Assembly (NCBI GenBank): GCA_031278715.1 | Contig: JAITJW010000056.1 | Location: forward strand, 1 to 56,205 | Direction of reading: 5' to 3' | DNA length: 56,205 nt | From: Treponema sp. | GTDB lineage: Bacteria > Spirochaetota > Spirochaetia > Treponematales > Breznakiellaceae | Shown here: positions 55,890 to 56,205 of the stretch, in pieces | Layout of the letters: every line of letters begins with the position of its first letter | How positions within the stretch are numbered: position 1 is the first letter of the stretch | Notes under the pieces: model-generated | The model's input: the letters and a program-made list of their open reading frames with translations, nothing else | The model's database searches: none | Told to the model about the DNA's origin: nothing | Translations under genes and position numbers: made by a program

Positions 55890-56205
55890 AAACATGCCGC
55901 TTTAGTACAGCTCACAGACATCGTTTTTCCCGAGATACGGCAAAGACAGTCTTAAAAACCGGAACAGGCTTTACGGCTTGACACGGTAGCTGCGGTTATG
56001 TTAGCGTCTGCAAATGCGCTAAAAAAACCGGCCTGCCTGCGGACAGGTCTGGTGTAAGGCGGCGGTTTGGACATAGTTCCAGACCATGATATTTGGCAAA
56101 CAACCCGGTAAGGCGGAAGCCGTACGGGGTTTAGGGAAGGGGAGTGGGAGCCGCAGCCGGGTTAAGGCCTGGAGGCGGCTGACGAGGAAGAGGCGGGCAC
56201 GTGAG
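55890..56205 (+). other. Unassigned region downstream of a strong promoter
   Basis: No convincing gene: the open frame from ATG 56086 to the window end has no ribosome site and an Arg/Lys/Gly-rich product. The DNA holds paired segments (GGTCTGG/CCAGACC at 56046-56052/56079-56085 and a stem around CCTG...CAGG at 56031-56046). It could be the 5' part of a structured RNA, a long leader (for example of an rRNA operon) or a gene that starts outside the window. Confidence 0.4.

Noticed and set aside
55569-55955. 128-codon plus-strand frame
   Set aside because: Mostly overlaps the 55427 gene in another frame, lacks a ribosome site, and runs across the strong promoter.
56086-56205. Open frame to the window end, Arg/Lys/Gly-rich
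   Set aside because: No ribosome site, only 40 codons, cut by the edge; not enough to call a gene.
56120-56205. RNase P RNA starting at the window end
   Set aside because: A GAGGAAG-like string occurs but the universal GAGGAAAGTCC core is not seen before the sequence stops; cannot be decided here.
55890-56205. Group II intron or tmRNA
   Set aside because: No GTGCG-type intron start, domain V, or tmRNA ends could be recognised.
1-56205. CRISPR arrays, tRNA or rRNA genes, prophage or intact insertion sequences
   Set aside because: None seen: no regularly spaced repeats, no cloverleaf or conserved rRNA strings, and no transposase or integrase motif in any frame.

Overview
This GC-rich window is spirochete chromosome, most likely a Treponema-type organism (Treponemataceae/Breznakiellaceae). 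The inference rests on a UPF0164-type outer-membrane protein, a DUF4912/GH57 pair, spirochete-style ZapA and ZapB-like proteins beside infC-rpmI-rplT, and several secreted proteins of a kind I associate with treponemes. The species cannot be fixed from the sequence. No rRNA, tRNA, CRISPR array, phage or intact insertion sequence was found. Most of the window is dense housekeeping DNA in short operons.

Layout. 1-9.1 kb (mostly +): the tail of a glycoside hydrolase, valS, a convergent Gfo/Idh oxidoreductase, a DUF4105 membrane protein, two unknown proteins, a parvulin and a GAF/HD-GYP c-di-GMP phosphodiesterase. 9.0-21.2 kb (-): DUF188, a ZapA-ManA fusion, a ZapB-like coiled coil, rplT-rpmI-infC, cdsA-uppS-frr-tsf-rpsB, maf, the biotin ECF transporter (bioY-bioM-bioN), a metallo-beta-lactamase-fold hydrolase and a pentapeptide-repeat protein. 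21.3-34 kb (+): zinc ribbon-murI-mutS2, a 29-residue basic protein, dxs-cdaA-cdaR-acpS-DUF2225-truA (isoprenoid, c-di-AMP, lipid and tRNA functions in overlapping genes), a secreted double-thioredoxin protein and an acyl-CoA ligase. 34-37.7 kb (-): a decayed glycosidase, a TVP38 protein, tsaC, corA and merR. 37.8-42.1 kb: a PHP hydrolase (+), a LarA-like protein and a secreted transglutaminase-like protein (-). 42.1-55.7 kb (mainly +): RluA, DUF4912, GH57, UPF0164 (-), a 1021-residue periplasmic repeat protein, a 1524-residue SpoIIE phosphatase sensor, argC and a small coiled-coil protein. The last 460 bases carry a strong promoter with no recognisable gene.

Most unusual signals: (1) ZapA and mannose-6-phosphate isomerase form one reading frame; (2) many operon-leading genes lack a Shine-Dalgarno and have a -10 hexamer placed so that transcription would begin at the start codon, while internal genes have good Shine-Dalgarno sites; (3) a short motif starts exactly at the TAG stop of unrelated genes; (4) perfect or near-perfect palindromes lie in frame inside valS and tsaC; (5) a dispersed palindrome family sits between genes; (6) a probable bS22/mS38-like mini ribosomal protein is encoded before dxs; (7) the window ends in a UP-element-like promoter feeding an unidentified RNA.
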